Of a stretch of 64,000 bases of DNA, positions 33,056-43,462 are shown piece by piece. How positions within the stretch are numbered: position 1 is the stretch's first letter; every line of letters starts with the position of its first letter. The notes below the pieces were generated by a model that searched no databases, had not been told where the DNA came from, and worked only from the letters and a program-made list of their open reading frames with translations. Source of the DNA: Halorientalis sp. LT38 (GTDB taxonomy: Archaea; Halobacteriota; Halobacteria; Halobacteriales; Haloarculaceae); contig NZ_JAYEZN010000001.1 of NCBI RefSeq assembly GCF_037031225.1, positions 3,286,001-3,350,000 of the forward strand, read 5' to 3'. The translations under genes and the position numbers were made by a program.

Positions 33056-33679
33056 TCACCGAACGAAGTAGGACTCCCCGCCCGGGAGGAAGCGCCCGAG
33101 GTCGACCTCCCGGCGGTAGTCCGTCCGCTGGAGCTCTCGCAGGCGCTCGACCAGCCGTTCTTCGTCCTCCACCGTCCAGTCGGCGGGGTCGACGACGGGA
33201 ACGACGAGGAAGCCGCTGCCGGTCAGTTCGCGTGCGTGCAGGACGCCCGGGTCCTCGGGCGTCGGCTCGGTCGTGTGGGTCGCGAGGACGTGTTCGATCG
33301 CTCGCTCGCCGACCGGCAGGAGGACGTGGGCGGTGATCGCCCGGAGTTCGGCGTCGACGAGCGGCTCGACCGCCGCGTAGTCGGCCGCGCTGGGATCACC
33401 GTCGGGCACGCAGGGGTACAGGTAGGAGAGGAACGTCCGGTTCACCTCGGGCGGCGTCCCGGTCGCGGCGAGCAGCCCGCCGGCCGCGAGCGCGCGCTGA
33501 AGGGCCTCCCCAGCCGCACTGTCGGTGAAGGGGACGCCGGACTCGCGTCCTCCGTGGACGCCGGGGTGGTCGCCGAGGACGTGGAAGTGGGCGTTGGCGT
33601 CGCCGTAGCCGGGGACGACCCGCTCGCAAGGGTAGGTCATCCCGAAGGGGTTCGACGGCCGGTCCGTGACGTTCTCCAC
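33056..33679 (-). CDS. Uracil-DNA glycosylase superfamily protein
   Basis: 207 residues. It has the UDG-fold signature VLGDHPGVHGGRESGVPFTDS near residues 36-56, NRTFLSYLYPCVPDG, and LLPVGERAIEHVL. I do not see the four-Cys iron-sulfur cluster of family 4/5 enzymes. The GTG at 33679 is used because the homologous region begins near there, while further upstream the frame is Arg/Pro-rich. It may remove uracil from DNA or be a divergent relative; the canonical C-terminal HPS-type motif is not evident. Convergent with the second NSS gene; divergent from the acs-like gene. Confidence 0.75.
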   Translation of the reverse strand: MENVTDRPSNPFGMTYPCERVVPGYGDANAHFHVLGDHPGVHGGRESGVPFTDSAAGEALQRALAAGGLLAATGTPPEVNRTFLSYLYPCVPDGDPSAADYAAVEPLVDAELRAITAHVLLPVGERAIEHVLATHTTEPTPEDPGVLHARELTGSGFLVVPVVDPADWTVEDEERLVERLRELQRTDYRREVDLGRFLPGGESYFVR

Positions 33680-33769
33680 GGCGGTCGGTGGGACCCGGGC
33701 ACCAAAAGCGACCCGTCCGGGCGGTCGATTCACGCGCCGGCGGTCGGTCGCGTTGCGAAAGTGCCAACG

Positions 33770-33775
33770 TTTATT
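33770..33775 (+). promoter_or_regulatory. TATA-like box for the first acs-like gene
   Basis: TTTATT is centred about 30 nt before the ATG at 33802, compatible with a leaderless transcript. Confidence 0.45.
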
Positions 33776-33801
33776 CGCGCCAGCCCGTAGATTCGACCCA
33801 G

Positions 33802-35763
<1,962 letters not shown>

Positions 35764-35888
35764 CGTTTCGCTCCGATCGAGATTTCCGAAACGACCTCCC
35801 GACGAGGGTCGGCCCCACGAGGGAGATGCCGACGCTGGACTCCACGGACGCAAGGTTCAAGCTTCGCCTTTCCAAATACTCGCGAAAC

Positions 35889-37721
35889 ATGCGCGTCGTC
35901 GAGACCGACGACGGGACCGTCGCGGAACTGACGCCGGCCGCCTACCGGCGGCTCCGGCGCGCGACGGAGACGCTGCGGGCGGAACTCGTGGTTCGCCTCG
36001 CCGCCGAGGCTGGGCTCCGGCCCGCCGAGATCGCCCGGGTGCGGCCGGGCGACGTGACGGCCTTCGACCGTGACGGGACGGAGCACTACTTCCTGGCGAT
36101 CCCTGGTGCGGACGACGCGGACGAGCCGACGCGGCGAGCGTACCTCTCGCCGGATCTGGAGCACGACGCGCGGCAGTACGCCCGCGCGAACGACCTCGAC
36201 GACGGCGACCGACTCGTCCCGGTCACGCCGCGGCGGGTCCAGATGCTCGTCTCGGAGACGGGCGAGCGCGCGGCCGACCGGACCGGCGACGAGCGGTTCC
36301 GGTCAATCTCGTCGCGGACGCTCCGTCGCTTCTTCGCGCGTCGCCTGCTCGCCGAGGAGGGCGTCGATCCCCACGTCGTCGCGACCGTCGGCGGCTGGGA
36401 GCGGCTGTCGGCGCTGGAGCGGTTCCTGCCCGACCTCGATCCGACGGACGTGGCGGGGGCCTTCGAGCGGACGTCGCTCGTGGCCGGCGGGGACGAGCCG
36501 TCCGAGGCGGCGACGGTGGTCGCGGGCCGGTTCGAGGCCGCCTTCGAGCGACTCCGGGACGCTGCAGACGCGCTGTCGACGGCCTCGACCCGCGGCGGCG
36601 TCGAACGGCGGCTCTGCGAACGGCTGATCGACGGCGAGCCCTACGAGGCGGCGTGGGTCGGCGAACGGCGCGGGGAGACGGTCACCGTCGCCGCACAGGG
36701 CGGCCCTGGCGCGGTGGAACTGGACGGGCTGAACACAACAGAGGGGGCCGTCGGCGAGGCGCTCGAATCCGGGACGGTCCGGACGACCGAGGACGTCCAG
36801 ACGGACCCGGCCTTCGCCGCCTGGCGCGATCACGCCGACGCGACCGGGTACCGCGCGGCGGCCGTCGTCCCCATCGGCGACGGCGAGACCACCGACGGCG
36901 TCCTCGGCGTCGGCACGGCGGCCCCCGTCGGCGAGCGCGAGCGGGCGCTCCTGTCGGACCTCGGGCTCCGCGTCGGGCGGGCGATCACCGTCGTCGAACA
37001 GCGAAAGCTCCTGCTGGCAGACACCGTCGTCGAACTCACCGTCGAGAGCACGGACACCGACTCCTTCTTCGTCGCGCTGTCGGGCGAACACGACTGCACC
37101 GTCACGCTGGACGGCGTCGTCCCCGGGGAGGCGGGGACGCTCGTCTACTTCGTGACGCTGGCCGATGCGGGGACCGAAGCGGTCCTCTCGTGGGCGACAG
37201 ACCGGACGGCCGTCGCGGACGCACGGCTGGTGCGCGACTACGGGGACGAGGCGTTGCTCGAACTCGTCCTCGACGGGGCCGACCTGGCGCCGACGCTCGT
37301 CGACCGCGGCGCGACCGTCGCCGAGATGGAGGCGTCGGGCGGCACCCAGCGGGTAGTCGCCCAGGTGTCGGCCGAAACCGACGTCCGACGGCTCGTCGGC
37401 GACGTGACCGGCGCCTTTCCTGATACCGAGCTGGTCACCAAGCGCGAGCGCGACCGACCGGCGGAGACGCCGACCGCCTTCCGCGCCTCGCTGCGTGACT
37501 CGCTCACCGACAAGCAGTCGGCCGTCCTCCAGGCCGCCTACCACGCCGGCTACTTCGAGTGGCCCCGCGGCAGCACAGCCGAGGAACTCGCGGACGCCAT
37601 CGGCATCACCTCCCCGACGCTCCACAATCACCTCCGGCGCGCCCAGCAGAAGCTCCTGACGGCCTTCTTCACCGACGAGCAGCGGTCCGAAGACGCGGCG
37701 TCGCCGTGGGCCGACGGCTGA
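35889..37721 (+). CDS. Transcription regulator: inactive tyrosine-recombinase-like domain + GAF + HTH-10 (Bat-like)
   Basis: 610 residues from ATG 35889; ATG 35826 would add 21 residues. Residues 1-190 follow the tyrosine recombinase catalytic fold: Arg44 in AGLRPAEIARV, Arg146 in SSRTLRRFFARRLL, and GGW plus ERFL at 168-180 where GH and the nucleophilic Tyr belong. The HxxR His is Arg143, the third motif His is Trp170, and the Tyr is Phe179, so it cannot recombine DNA. A GAF domain (about 220-375) and the bacterio-opsin-activator region with the C-terminal HTH-10 (LTDKQSAVLQAAYHAGYF to the end) follow. It lies between two acs genes, so it is a likely acetate-metabolism regulator (inference). 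Confidence 0.85.
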   Translation: MRVVETDDGTVAELTPAAYRRLRRATETLRAELVVRLAAEAGLRPAEIARVRPGDVTAFDRDGTEHYFLAIPGADDADEPTRRAYLSPDLEHDARQYARANDLDDGDRLVPVTPRRVQMLVSETGERAADRTGDERFRSISSRTLRRFFARRLLAEEGVDPHVVATVGGWERLSALERFLPDLDPTDVAGAFERTSLVAGGDEPSEAATVVAGRFEAAFERLRDAADALSTASTRGGVERRLCERLIDGEPYEAAWVGERRGETVTVAAQGGPGAVELDGLNTTEGAVGEALESGTVRTTEDVQTDPAFAAWRDHADATGYRAAAVVPIGDGETTDGVLGVGTAAPVGERERALLSDLGLRVGRAITVVEQRKLLLADTVVELTVESTDTDSFFVALSGEHDCTVTLDGVVPGEAGTLVYFVTLADAGTEAVLSWATDRTAVADARLVRDYGDEALLELVLDGADLAPTLVDRGATVAEMEASGGTQRVVAQVSAETDVRRLVGDVTGAFPDTELVTKRERDRPAETPTAFRASLRDSLTDKQSAVLQAAYHAGYFEWPRGSTAEELADAIGITSPTLHNHLRRAQQKLLTAFFTDEQRSEDAASPWADG

Positions 37722-37901
37722 CCACGTCACTGTGGCAGCCGCCCCGTCGCTAACTGTTTAGTGCTCGGCCGATACCGGGAGCGCACTCCCGGGCCGGGAT
37801 CTGTGGTCCGCGGTTGATATTCACGCGGAGCGATCAACGCGACGTCCGTTGGTTCTGGTTCTCGCCCGACAGGTCGGCGACGCCGGTCCGTCACGGGTTA
37901 G

Positions 37902-37909
37902 CATAATTA
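37902..37909 (+). promoter_or_regulatory. TATA-like box for acs
   Basis: CATAATTA would place the transcript start near 37932 and give a leader of about 22 nt before the acs ATG at 37954, unlike the leaderless first paralogue. Confidence 0.4.
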
Positions 37910-37937
37910 GAACCCTTCCTTTAGGGGGCTGTCGTGA

Positions 37938-37976
37938 ATGATGATGATGGACCATGTCCGAGGAATCCGAGGGTGA
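37938..37976 (+). CDS. Possible 12-codon upstream ORF overlapping acs
   Basis: Four consecutive in-frame ATG codons (37938-37949) open a frame that reads through the acs start in another phase and stops at TGA 37974-37976, inside acs. It would give MMMMDHVRGIRG. If used, it would compete with acs initiation. It may instead be chance, since GATGATGATG repeats arise easily. Confidence 0.2.
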   Translation: MMMMDHVRGIRG

Positions 37977-39933
37977 ACTCGAAGCCCGACTACCGGAGGG
38001 AGAGAGTTTCGAGCCGCCCCAGTCGTTCGTCGAACAGGCGAACGTCTCCGACGAAGCCATCTACGAGGAGTTCGAGGAGAACTGGCCGGACTGCTGGGAG
38101 CGGGCCGCCGACCTGATCGACTGGGAGGAGCCCTACGACCAGGTGCTCGACGACGACGACGCCCCGTTCTACGAGTGGTTCGTGGACGGGAAACTGAACG
38201 CGTCGTACAACTGCCTCGACCGCCACATCGAGGCGGGCCGCGGCGACGAAGCCGCGATCGAGTGGGTCGGAGAACCGACCGACGAGACCCAGACGTACAC
38301 CTACGAGGGCCTGTACCGGGAAGTGAACGAATTCGCGGCCGCGCTGCGGGACATGGGCGTCGAGGAGGACGACGTCGTGACGATGTACATGCCCATGATC
38401 CCGGAGCTACCCGTGGCGATGCTGGCGTGTGCCCGGATCGGCGCGCCACACTCGGTGGTGTTCGCCGGCTTCTCCGCCGACGCGCTGGCGACGCGGATGA
38501 ACAGCGCCGATTCGGAGTACCTGGTCACCTGCGACGGCTACTTCCGCCGGGGCGACCCGCTGAACCACAAGGAGAAAGCGGAGGAGGGCCTGGAAGGCGT
38601 CGATCACGAGGTGGAGACGGTCGTCGTCGACCGACTCGGCGAGGACCTCGACCACGACCTGCGCGACGCCGAACACGACTACGACGACCTCGTCGCGTCC
38701 AACGCGGGGGCCGAGGTCGAACCGGTCACGCGTGACGCAGAGGACATGCTGTTCCTGATGTACACGTCGGGGACCACGGGCCAGCCCAAGGGCGTGAAGC
38801 ACACGACCGGCGGCTACCTGTCCTACGTAGCCTGGACCTCACAGGCGGTACTGGACGTCAAGCCCGACGACACCTACTGGTGTTCGGCCGACATCGGCTG
38901 GATCACCGGCCACAGCTACATCGTCTACGGCCCGCTCGCGCTCGGGACCACGACGGTGATGTACGAGGGGACGCCGGACTACCCCGAGAAGGACCGACTC
39001 TGGGAGATCGTCGACGACTACGACGTGACCCAGCTCTACACCGCCCCCACGGCCATCCGGGCGTTCATGAAGTGGGGCGAGCAGTACCCCGAGCAACACG
39101 ACCTCTCCAGCCTGCGACTGCTGGGGACGGTCGGCGAACCGATCAACCCGCGCGCCTGGAAGTGGTACTACAAACACATCGGAGACGAGGAGTGCCCGGT
39201 CATCGACACCTGGTGGCAGACCGAGACGGGCGGCATGATGGTCACCACGCTCCCGGGCGTCGGCGAGATGAAGCCCGGATCGGCCGGGCCGCCCCTGCCG
39301 GGGATCAGCGCGAACGTCGTCGACATGAGCGGCGACGAGGTCCAGCCAGGCGAGGCCGGGTACCTCACCGTCGACCGACCGTGGCCCGGCATGCTGCGGA
39401 CGCTGTACAAGAACGACGAGCGGTTCATCGACGAGTACTGGACGGAGTACTCGGACGAGGACGCCGACGAGTGGGTCTACTTCCCCGAAGACGGCGCGAA
39501 GATCGACGAGGACGGCTACATCACGGTGCTGGGGCGCGTCGACGACGTGCTCAACGTCTCGGGCCACCGGCTCGGAACGATGGAACTCGAGAGCGCCATC
39601 GTCGGCGTCGAGGGCGTCGCCGAGGCCGCCGTCGTCGGCGGGAAGCACGACATCAAGGGCGAGGCGGTCTACGCCTACGTGATCACCGAGGACGGCTACG
39701 AGGGCGACGAGGGCCTCCGCGACCGGATCGTCGAGGGCGTCGAGGACGCCATCGGCCCAATCGCGCGCCCCGAGGAAGTCATCTTCACGCCGGAACTCCC
39801 GAAGACCCGGTCTGGCAAGATCATGCGCCGGTTGCTCGAGGACATCGCCAACGGCGAGGAACTCGGCAACACGAGCACGCTGCGCAACCCCGAGGTCGTC
39901 CGCGACATCGAGAACAAGGTCCGGGGCGACTGA
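37954..39933 (+). CDS. acs: Acetyl-CoA synthetase (AMP-forming)
   Basis: 659 residues with all core motifs: A3 YTSGTTGQPKGVKH, A5 WWQTETGG, the A7-type YFPEDGAKIDEDGY, hinge/A8 GRVDDVLNVSGHRLG and A10 PKTRSGKIMRR with the catalytic Lys. It converts acetate, ATP and CoA to acetyl-CoA. The N-terminus is acidic. It is followed by an acetate-type Na+ symporter and UspA genes on the same strand, forming an acetate uptake and activation locus. The neighbouring paralogue has a modified A3 loop, so this one is the better candidate for the housekeeping enzyme. Confidence 0.95.
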   Translation: MSEESEGELEARLPEGESFEPPQSFVEQANVSDEAIYEEFEENWPDCWERAADLIDWEEPYDQVLDDDDAPFYEWFVDGKLNASYNCLDRHIEAGRGDEAAIEWVGEPTDETQTYTYEGLYREVNEFAAALRDMGVEEDDVVTMYMPMIPELPVAMLACARIGAPHSVVFAGFSADALATRMNSADSEYLVTCDGYFRRGDPLNHKEKAEEGLEGVDHEVETVVVDRLGEDLDHDLRDAEHDYDDLVASNAGAEVEPVTRDAEDMLFLMYTSGTTGQPKGVKHTTGGYLSYVAWTSQAVLDVKPDDTYWCSADIGWITGHSYIVYGPLALGTTTVMYEGTPDYPEKDRLWEIVDDYDVTQLYTAPTAIRAFMKWGEQYPEQHDLSSLRLLGTVGEPINPRAWKWYYKHIGDEECPVIDTWWQTETGGMMVTTLPGVGEMKPGSAGPPLPGISANVVDMSGDEVQPGEAGYLTVDRPWPGMLRTLYKNDERFIDEYWTEYSDEDADEWVYFPEDGAKIDEDGYITVLGRVDDVLNVSGHRLGTMELESAIVGVEGVAEAAVVGGKHDIKGEAVYAYVITEDGYEGDEGLRDRIVEGVEDAIGPIARPEEVIFTPELPKTRSGKIMRRLLEDIANGEELGNTSTLRNPEVVRDIENKVRGD

Positions 39934-40016
39934 ACCCGGCCGGCGGCGACCTCTCACACCAGCACTCGATTCCGTGACAGACACCGATCACATACCGATC
40001 CACACACGACCGTAAT

Positions 40017-40490
40017 ATGGCAGACAAAAACACGCACGATTCGACGAACGGCACTGCGGCCGGGAGCGGCGACGGGCCGCCGGTCACCGAGACGGACGGT
40101 GGAACCGTGACGCAGGCCGCACAGGACCACAGAGACACGAACTACCTCGACAGGGAGGTCAACATACTCAAACCCAGCACGCCGTTCATGCGGGAGCACC
40201 TCAAAGTGGTCTGGACGGGCTTTCTCGCCTGGTTCCTCATCGTCTTCGGACCCCCGACGGCCACCTTCCTGGCGCCCGATACGCTGTCGGTCGGGATGCC
40301 CGTGCTGGGCTTTCCGCTGCACTACTTCCTGATCGCCATCGGCGGTCCCACCGGGGCGCTGCTCCTGGCGTTCTGGTACTCGCGCAAGCGCGACGCGCTG
40401 GACCGCAAGTACGGCATCCACCACGCCGACGAACCGGAGACGACTGGCAGCGAGGACGTCGCCGCCGCCGACGGAGGTGTCGATAGATGA
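40017..40490 (+). CDS. Sodium/substrate symporter small subunit (DUF4212)
   Basis: 157 residues. A polar, Thr/Gly/Asp-rich head (1-45) precedes two TM helices (about 65-85 and 100-121) with the family elements REHLKVVWTGFLAWF and HYFLIAIGGP. DUF4212 proteins are always found with VC_2705-type SSS symporters and are thought to be their accessory subunit. The ATGA overlap with the next gene confirms the pairing. Confidence 0.92.
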   Translation: MADKNTHDSTNGTAAGSGDGPPVTETDGGTVTQAAQDHRDTNYLDREVNILKPSTPFMREHLKVVWTGFLAWFLIVFGPPTATFLAPDTLSVGMPVLGFPLHYFLIAIGGPTGALLLAFWYSRKRDALDRKYGIHHADEPETTGSEDVAAADGGVDR

Positions 40491-42175
40491 GCGGCCTCGC
40501 GGCCGTCCTGTTGCAGTCGGGGCTGCTCCCGGAGGGGCTGAACGTCTCGTTCAAGCTCCTGCCGGCGATCATGGTCGTCGCCATGTTGCTCCTGTTCCTG
40601 GCGATCGGCTACGTGTTCAAGGTGGCCGACACCGAGGGCATGTGGGTCGCCGGGCGATCCATCGGGAACGTCGAGAACGGGATGGCGATCGGCTCGAACT
40701 GGATGTCGGCCGCCTCCTATCTGGGGATGGCGGCGCTGATCGCGACCGCGGGCGTCTACGGCCTCGCGTTCGTCGTCGGCTGGACGACCGGCTACTTCAT
40801 CCTCCTCATCTTCCTGGCCGCGCAACTGCGCCGGTTCGGGAAGTACACCGCGCCCGACTTCGTCGGGGACCGGTTCAACTCCGACAGCGCGCGCGCCATC
40901 GCGGCCGTGACGACGTTCCTCATCGGGTTCGTGTACGCCATCGGCCAGGCCCGCGGGATGGGCCTCGTCGGGCTGTACATCTTCGGCGACCTCGGGGTCG
41001 CCGGCTTCAGCGGCTACCAGGTGATGGTGATACTGATGATGGCCGTCACCGTCGGCTACCTGACGCTGTCGGGGATGCTCGGCGCGACGAAGAACCAGGC
41101 CGTCCAGTACGTCATCATCATCGCGGCCTTCCTGGTCGGCGTGACCGTCGTCGGGTGGGTCAACGGCTACTCGACCGTCATCCCGCAACTGGAGTACGGG
41201 ATGTTGATAAGCGAACTGAGCGCCGAGTTCTCGGAGCCGTTCCAGAGCTTCGATAGCTACTACCTCTGGATCGCGACGTGTTTCTCGCTGATCGTCGGCA
41301 CCTGCGGCCTGCCCCACGTCCTCGTCCGGTTCTACACGGTCGAGAGCGAGCGGACCGCCCGCTGGTCGACGGTCTGGGGCCTCTTTTTCATCTGCCTGCT
41401 GTACTGGAGCGCGCCCGCCATGGCGGCGTTCGGGACGGACCTGTACTCCCAGCAGGTGGGCGACGTGTTCGGCGATCCCGGGATGACCAGCGCGGCCGCC
41501 GACGTGATCGTCGTGCTGGCGGCGCAGCTCTCCGGTCTCCCCTCGTGGCTGGTCGGACTGGTCGCCGCGGGCGGCATCGCGGCCGCCATCGCGACGGTCG
41601 CCGGCCTCTTCATCGCCGGCTCGTCGGCCATCTCACACGACCTCTACGCGAACATCATCAACGAGGACGCCACCCAGCGCCAGCAGATCCTGGTCGGCCG
41701 CCTCAGTATCGTCGCGCTCGGCGTCCTCACGACGCTCGCGGCGCTCGACCCCGCGGCACCGATCGCCGCGCTGGTCTCCTACGCGTTCTCGCTCGCTGGC
41801 GCGGTCCTGTTCCCGATGTTCTTCCTCGGCATGTGGTGGGAGAACACCAACCGACAGGGCGCGCTGGCCGGCATGTCGACCGGCCTCATCCTCTGGATGG
41901 TGCCGATGGTCAACGAAGTCGTGCCCGCGTACGGCTTCTTCGGCGGCGAGACCGTCCTGCCCGCGCTCGCGACGTGGATGCCCGCCATCGGGTCCGCGCT
42001 CGTCGTGACGCCGATCGTCTTCGTCGTCACGATCGTCGTCTCGCTCGTCACTGCGGATCCGCCGACCCACACCAAGCGGATGGTGCGGCAGTGCCACAGT
42101 CCCGAACCGATGGGACAGCAACAGACCGCGGAAGACGTCGTCACCGACGGCGGCGAACCCACGGAGGACGACTGA
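40487..42175 (+). CDS. Sodium:solute symporter, VC_2705/ActP-like (acetate-type)
   Basis: 562 residues, about 13 TM helices, SSS family. Signature segments are VAGRSIGNVENGMAIGSNWMSAASYLG near the start, YTAPDFVGDRF, TCGLPHVLVRFYTV and AGLFIAGSSAISHDLYANI. The closest characterised relatives carry acetate or other short carboxylates. The context (acs upstream, DUF4212 subunit, UspA downstream) supports acetate uptake. It ends in an acidic cytoplasmic tail. No promoter is evident between it and DUF4212, so they are cotranscribed. Confidence 0.92.
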   Translation: MSGLAAVLLQSGLLPEGLNVSFKLLPAIMVVAMLLLFLAIGYVFKVADTEGMWVAGRSIGNVENGMAIGSNWMSAASYLGMAALIATAGVYGLAFVVGWTTGYFILLIFLAAQLRRFGKYTAPDFVGDRFNSDSARAIAAVTTFLIGFVYAIGQARGMGLVGLYIFGDLGVAGFSGYQVMVILMMAVTVGYLTLSGMLGATKNQAVQYVIIIAAFLVGVTVVGWVNGYSTVIPQLEYGMLISELSAEFSEPFQSFDSYYLWIATCFSLIVGTCGLPHVLVRFYTVESERTARWSTVWGLFFICLLYWSAPAMAAFGTDLYSQQVGDVFGDPGMTSAAADVIVVLAAQLSGLPSWLVGLVAAGGIAAAIATVAGLFIAGSSAISHDLYANIINEDATQRQQILVGRLSIVALGVLTTLAALDPAAPIAALVSYAFSLAGAVLFPMFFLGMWWENTNRQGALAGMSTGLILWMVPMVNEVVPAYGFFGGETVLPALATWMPAIGSALVVTPIVFVVTIVVSLVTADPPTHTKRMVRQCHSPEPMGQQQTAEDVVTDGGEPTEDD

Positions 42176-42176
42176 G

Positions 42177-42644
42177 ATGTACGACACGATCCTCGTTCCG
42201 ACGGACGGCAGCGACGTGGCCGAGGCGGCGGTCGACACCGCGATCGACCTCGCCTCGAAGTACGACGCGACGCTCCACGCACTGTACGTCGTGGACATGG
42301 ACGCCGTGAACCTCGGCCTCGGCACCGAACAGGTCGACCGCATCCGACAGGGCCGCTTCGGCGAGATGGAGGAACTCGAGGCCCGCGCGAACGAGGCCAC
42401 GGGCTACGTGGCCGAGCGGGCCGCCGAACACGGCCTCGACGTGGTCGAAGAGGTGCTCCCGGGTCGCCCGCACTCGCTGATCGGCGACTACGCCGAGGAC
42501 CACGACATCGACCTGATCGTCATGGGCAGCCACGGCCGCGCGGGCGTCACGCGGGCGCTACTCGGGAGCGTCACCGAGCGCGTCCTGCGCTCGACCCATC
42601 GCCCTGTGCTGGTCGTCGACTACCAGGAGGCCGGCGGAGACTGA
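42177..42644 (+). CDS. Universal stress protein (UspA family)
   Basis: 155 residues, a single Usp domain. MYDTILVPTDGSDVAE is at the start and the ATP-binding motif G-x2-G-x9-G-S is MGSHGRAGVTRALLGSVTE, so it is the ATP-binding subtype. The gene begins 1 nt after the symporter stop, which points to the same operon. UspA genes often accompany archaeal transporters, where they are suspected to modulate transport, but this is unproven. Confidence 0.9.
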   Translation: MYDTILVPTDGSDVAEAAVDTAIDLASKYDATLHALYVVDMDAVNLGLGTEQVDRIRQGRFGEMEELEARANEATGYVAERAAEHGLDVVEEVLPGRPHSLIGDYAEDHDIDLIVMGSHGRAGVTRALLGSVTERVLRSTHRPVLVVDYQEAGGD

Positions 42645-42689
42645 TCCCGTGACGCGACCGCAGCCGAACGACGGACGGAGGGGCGGCCG

Positions 42690-42905
42690 ATGAGCGTCGT
42701 CGATGCCGTTCGCGAGCACGTTCGCGAACACCGCGACGGCATGGTGTTCGATCTGGTGTTCGCCGTCGTCTGGGTGACGGTCGTGTCCGTGCTGTTCGAG
42801 GTGTTGCAGGGCCCGCAGTGGGCCTACTACCTCTGTATGTTCGCGGGCGTGATCGCCTACTTCGGCTTCGTCGGGTCGCTGTCGCTGGCCCGAGAAGAGT
42901 CGTAG
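42690..42905 (+). CDS. Small membrane protein, two TM helices, 71 aa
   Basis: An amphipathic start (MSVVDAVREHVREHRDG) leads into TM1 (about 19-38) and TM2 (about 46-65) with the conserved-looking QGPQWAYYLCMFAGVIAYFG. It is the last gene in the direction of the acetate symporter cluster, 45 nt after uspA, and the end of that transcript is likely just after it. The function is unknown. Confidence 0.7.
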   Translation: MSVVDAVREHVREHRDGMVFDLVFAVVWVTVVSVLFEVLQGPQWAYYLCMFAGVIAYFGFVGSLSLAREES

Positions 42906-42932
42906 TCGCCGTCGAAAGCAGCGGCGTCGTCG

Positions 42933-43361
42933 TTACGCCCGGGGCACCGACAGCACCGGGACGTTCGCCTTTCTGAGGACGCTGTCGGTGACGCTCCCGA
43001 CGCGTTCGCGCTCGACGATCCGTTTGCCCGTCGATCCCACCACCACCAGATCCGCGCCCGTCTCGTCGACCTGTCTGCAGATCTCCTCGGCCGGCGCGCC
43101 GACGCGGATCGCCGTCTCCGTGGCGATCCCCGCGTCCGCGATGGCCTCCTCGAGTTCCGCTATCGCTCGCTCGCCCTCCGCGCGCAGTTGCTCGTTGATC
43201 TCCCCCATCGCCAGCCCAGGCGCGGCCTGGGCGACGCTCTCGTCGACGACGTACAGCAGGTGGATCGTCGCGTCGTGGCGTCGGGCGGCGTCGATCGCGT
43301 GATCGACCGCACCTGCGGCGACCTCGCTTCCGTCCGTCGGCAGGAGTACCGTCTCGTACAT
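42933..43361 (-). CDS. Universal stress protein (UspA family)
   Basis: 142 residues with MYETVLLPTDGSEVAAG and the ATP motif GSTGKRIVERERVGSVTDSVL near the C-terminus. It is encoded on the opposite strand to the acetate cluster, convergent with the small membrane protein. Its own upstream region (43362-43462) is short and separates it from the PrpB-like gene on the same strand. Confidence 0.9.
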   Translation of the reverse strand: MYETVLLPTDGSEVAAGAVDHAIDAARRHDATIHLLYVVDESVAQAAPGLAMGEINEQLRAEGERAIAELEEAIADAGIATETAIRVGAPAEEICRQVDETGADLVVVGSTGKRIVERERVGSVTDSVLRKANVPVLSVPRA

Positions 43362-43462
43362 ACAGGATACGATTCCACTCGACCGGCCTTAATCCAAGAG
43401 CACTGTTATCGAATTTTGGGAACGTGTTCGGCCATCGTCAGCGGAGGCCAGTCGGCGTCGAC

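Noticed and set aside
35889-36460. Integrase or mobile-element insertion at the recombinase-like sequence
   Set aside because: The nucleophilic Tyr and both His positions are replaced, and the sequence is continuous with GAF and HTH-10 domains of a regulator. No att-like repeats flank it.
37902-37930. CCCT...AGGG inverted repeat before acs as an operator
   Set aside because: Only four base pairs, too short to stand out by eye. It may be chance.
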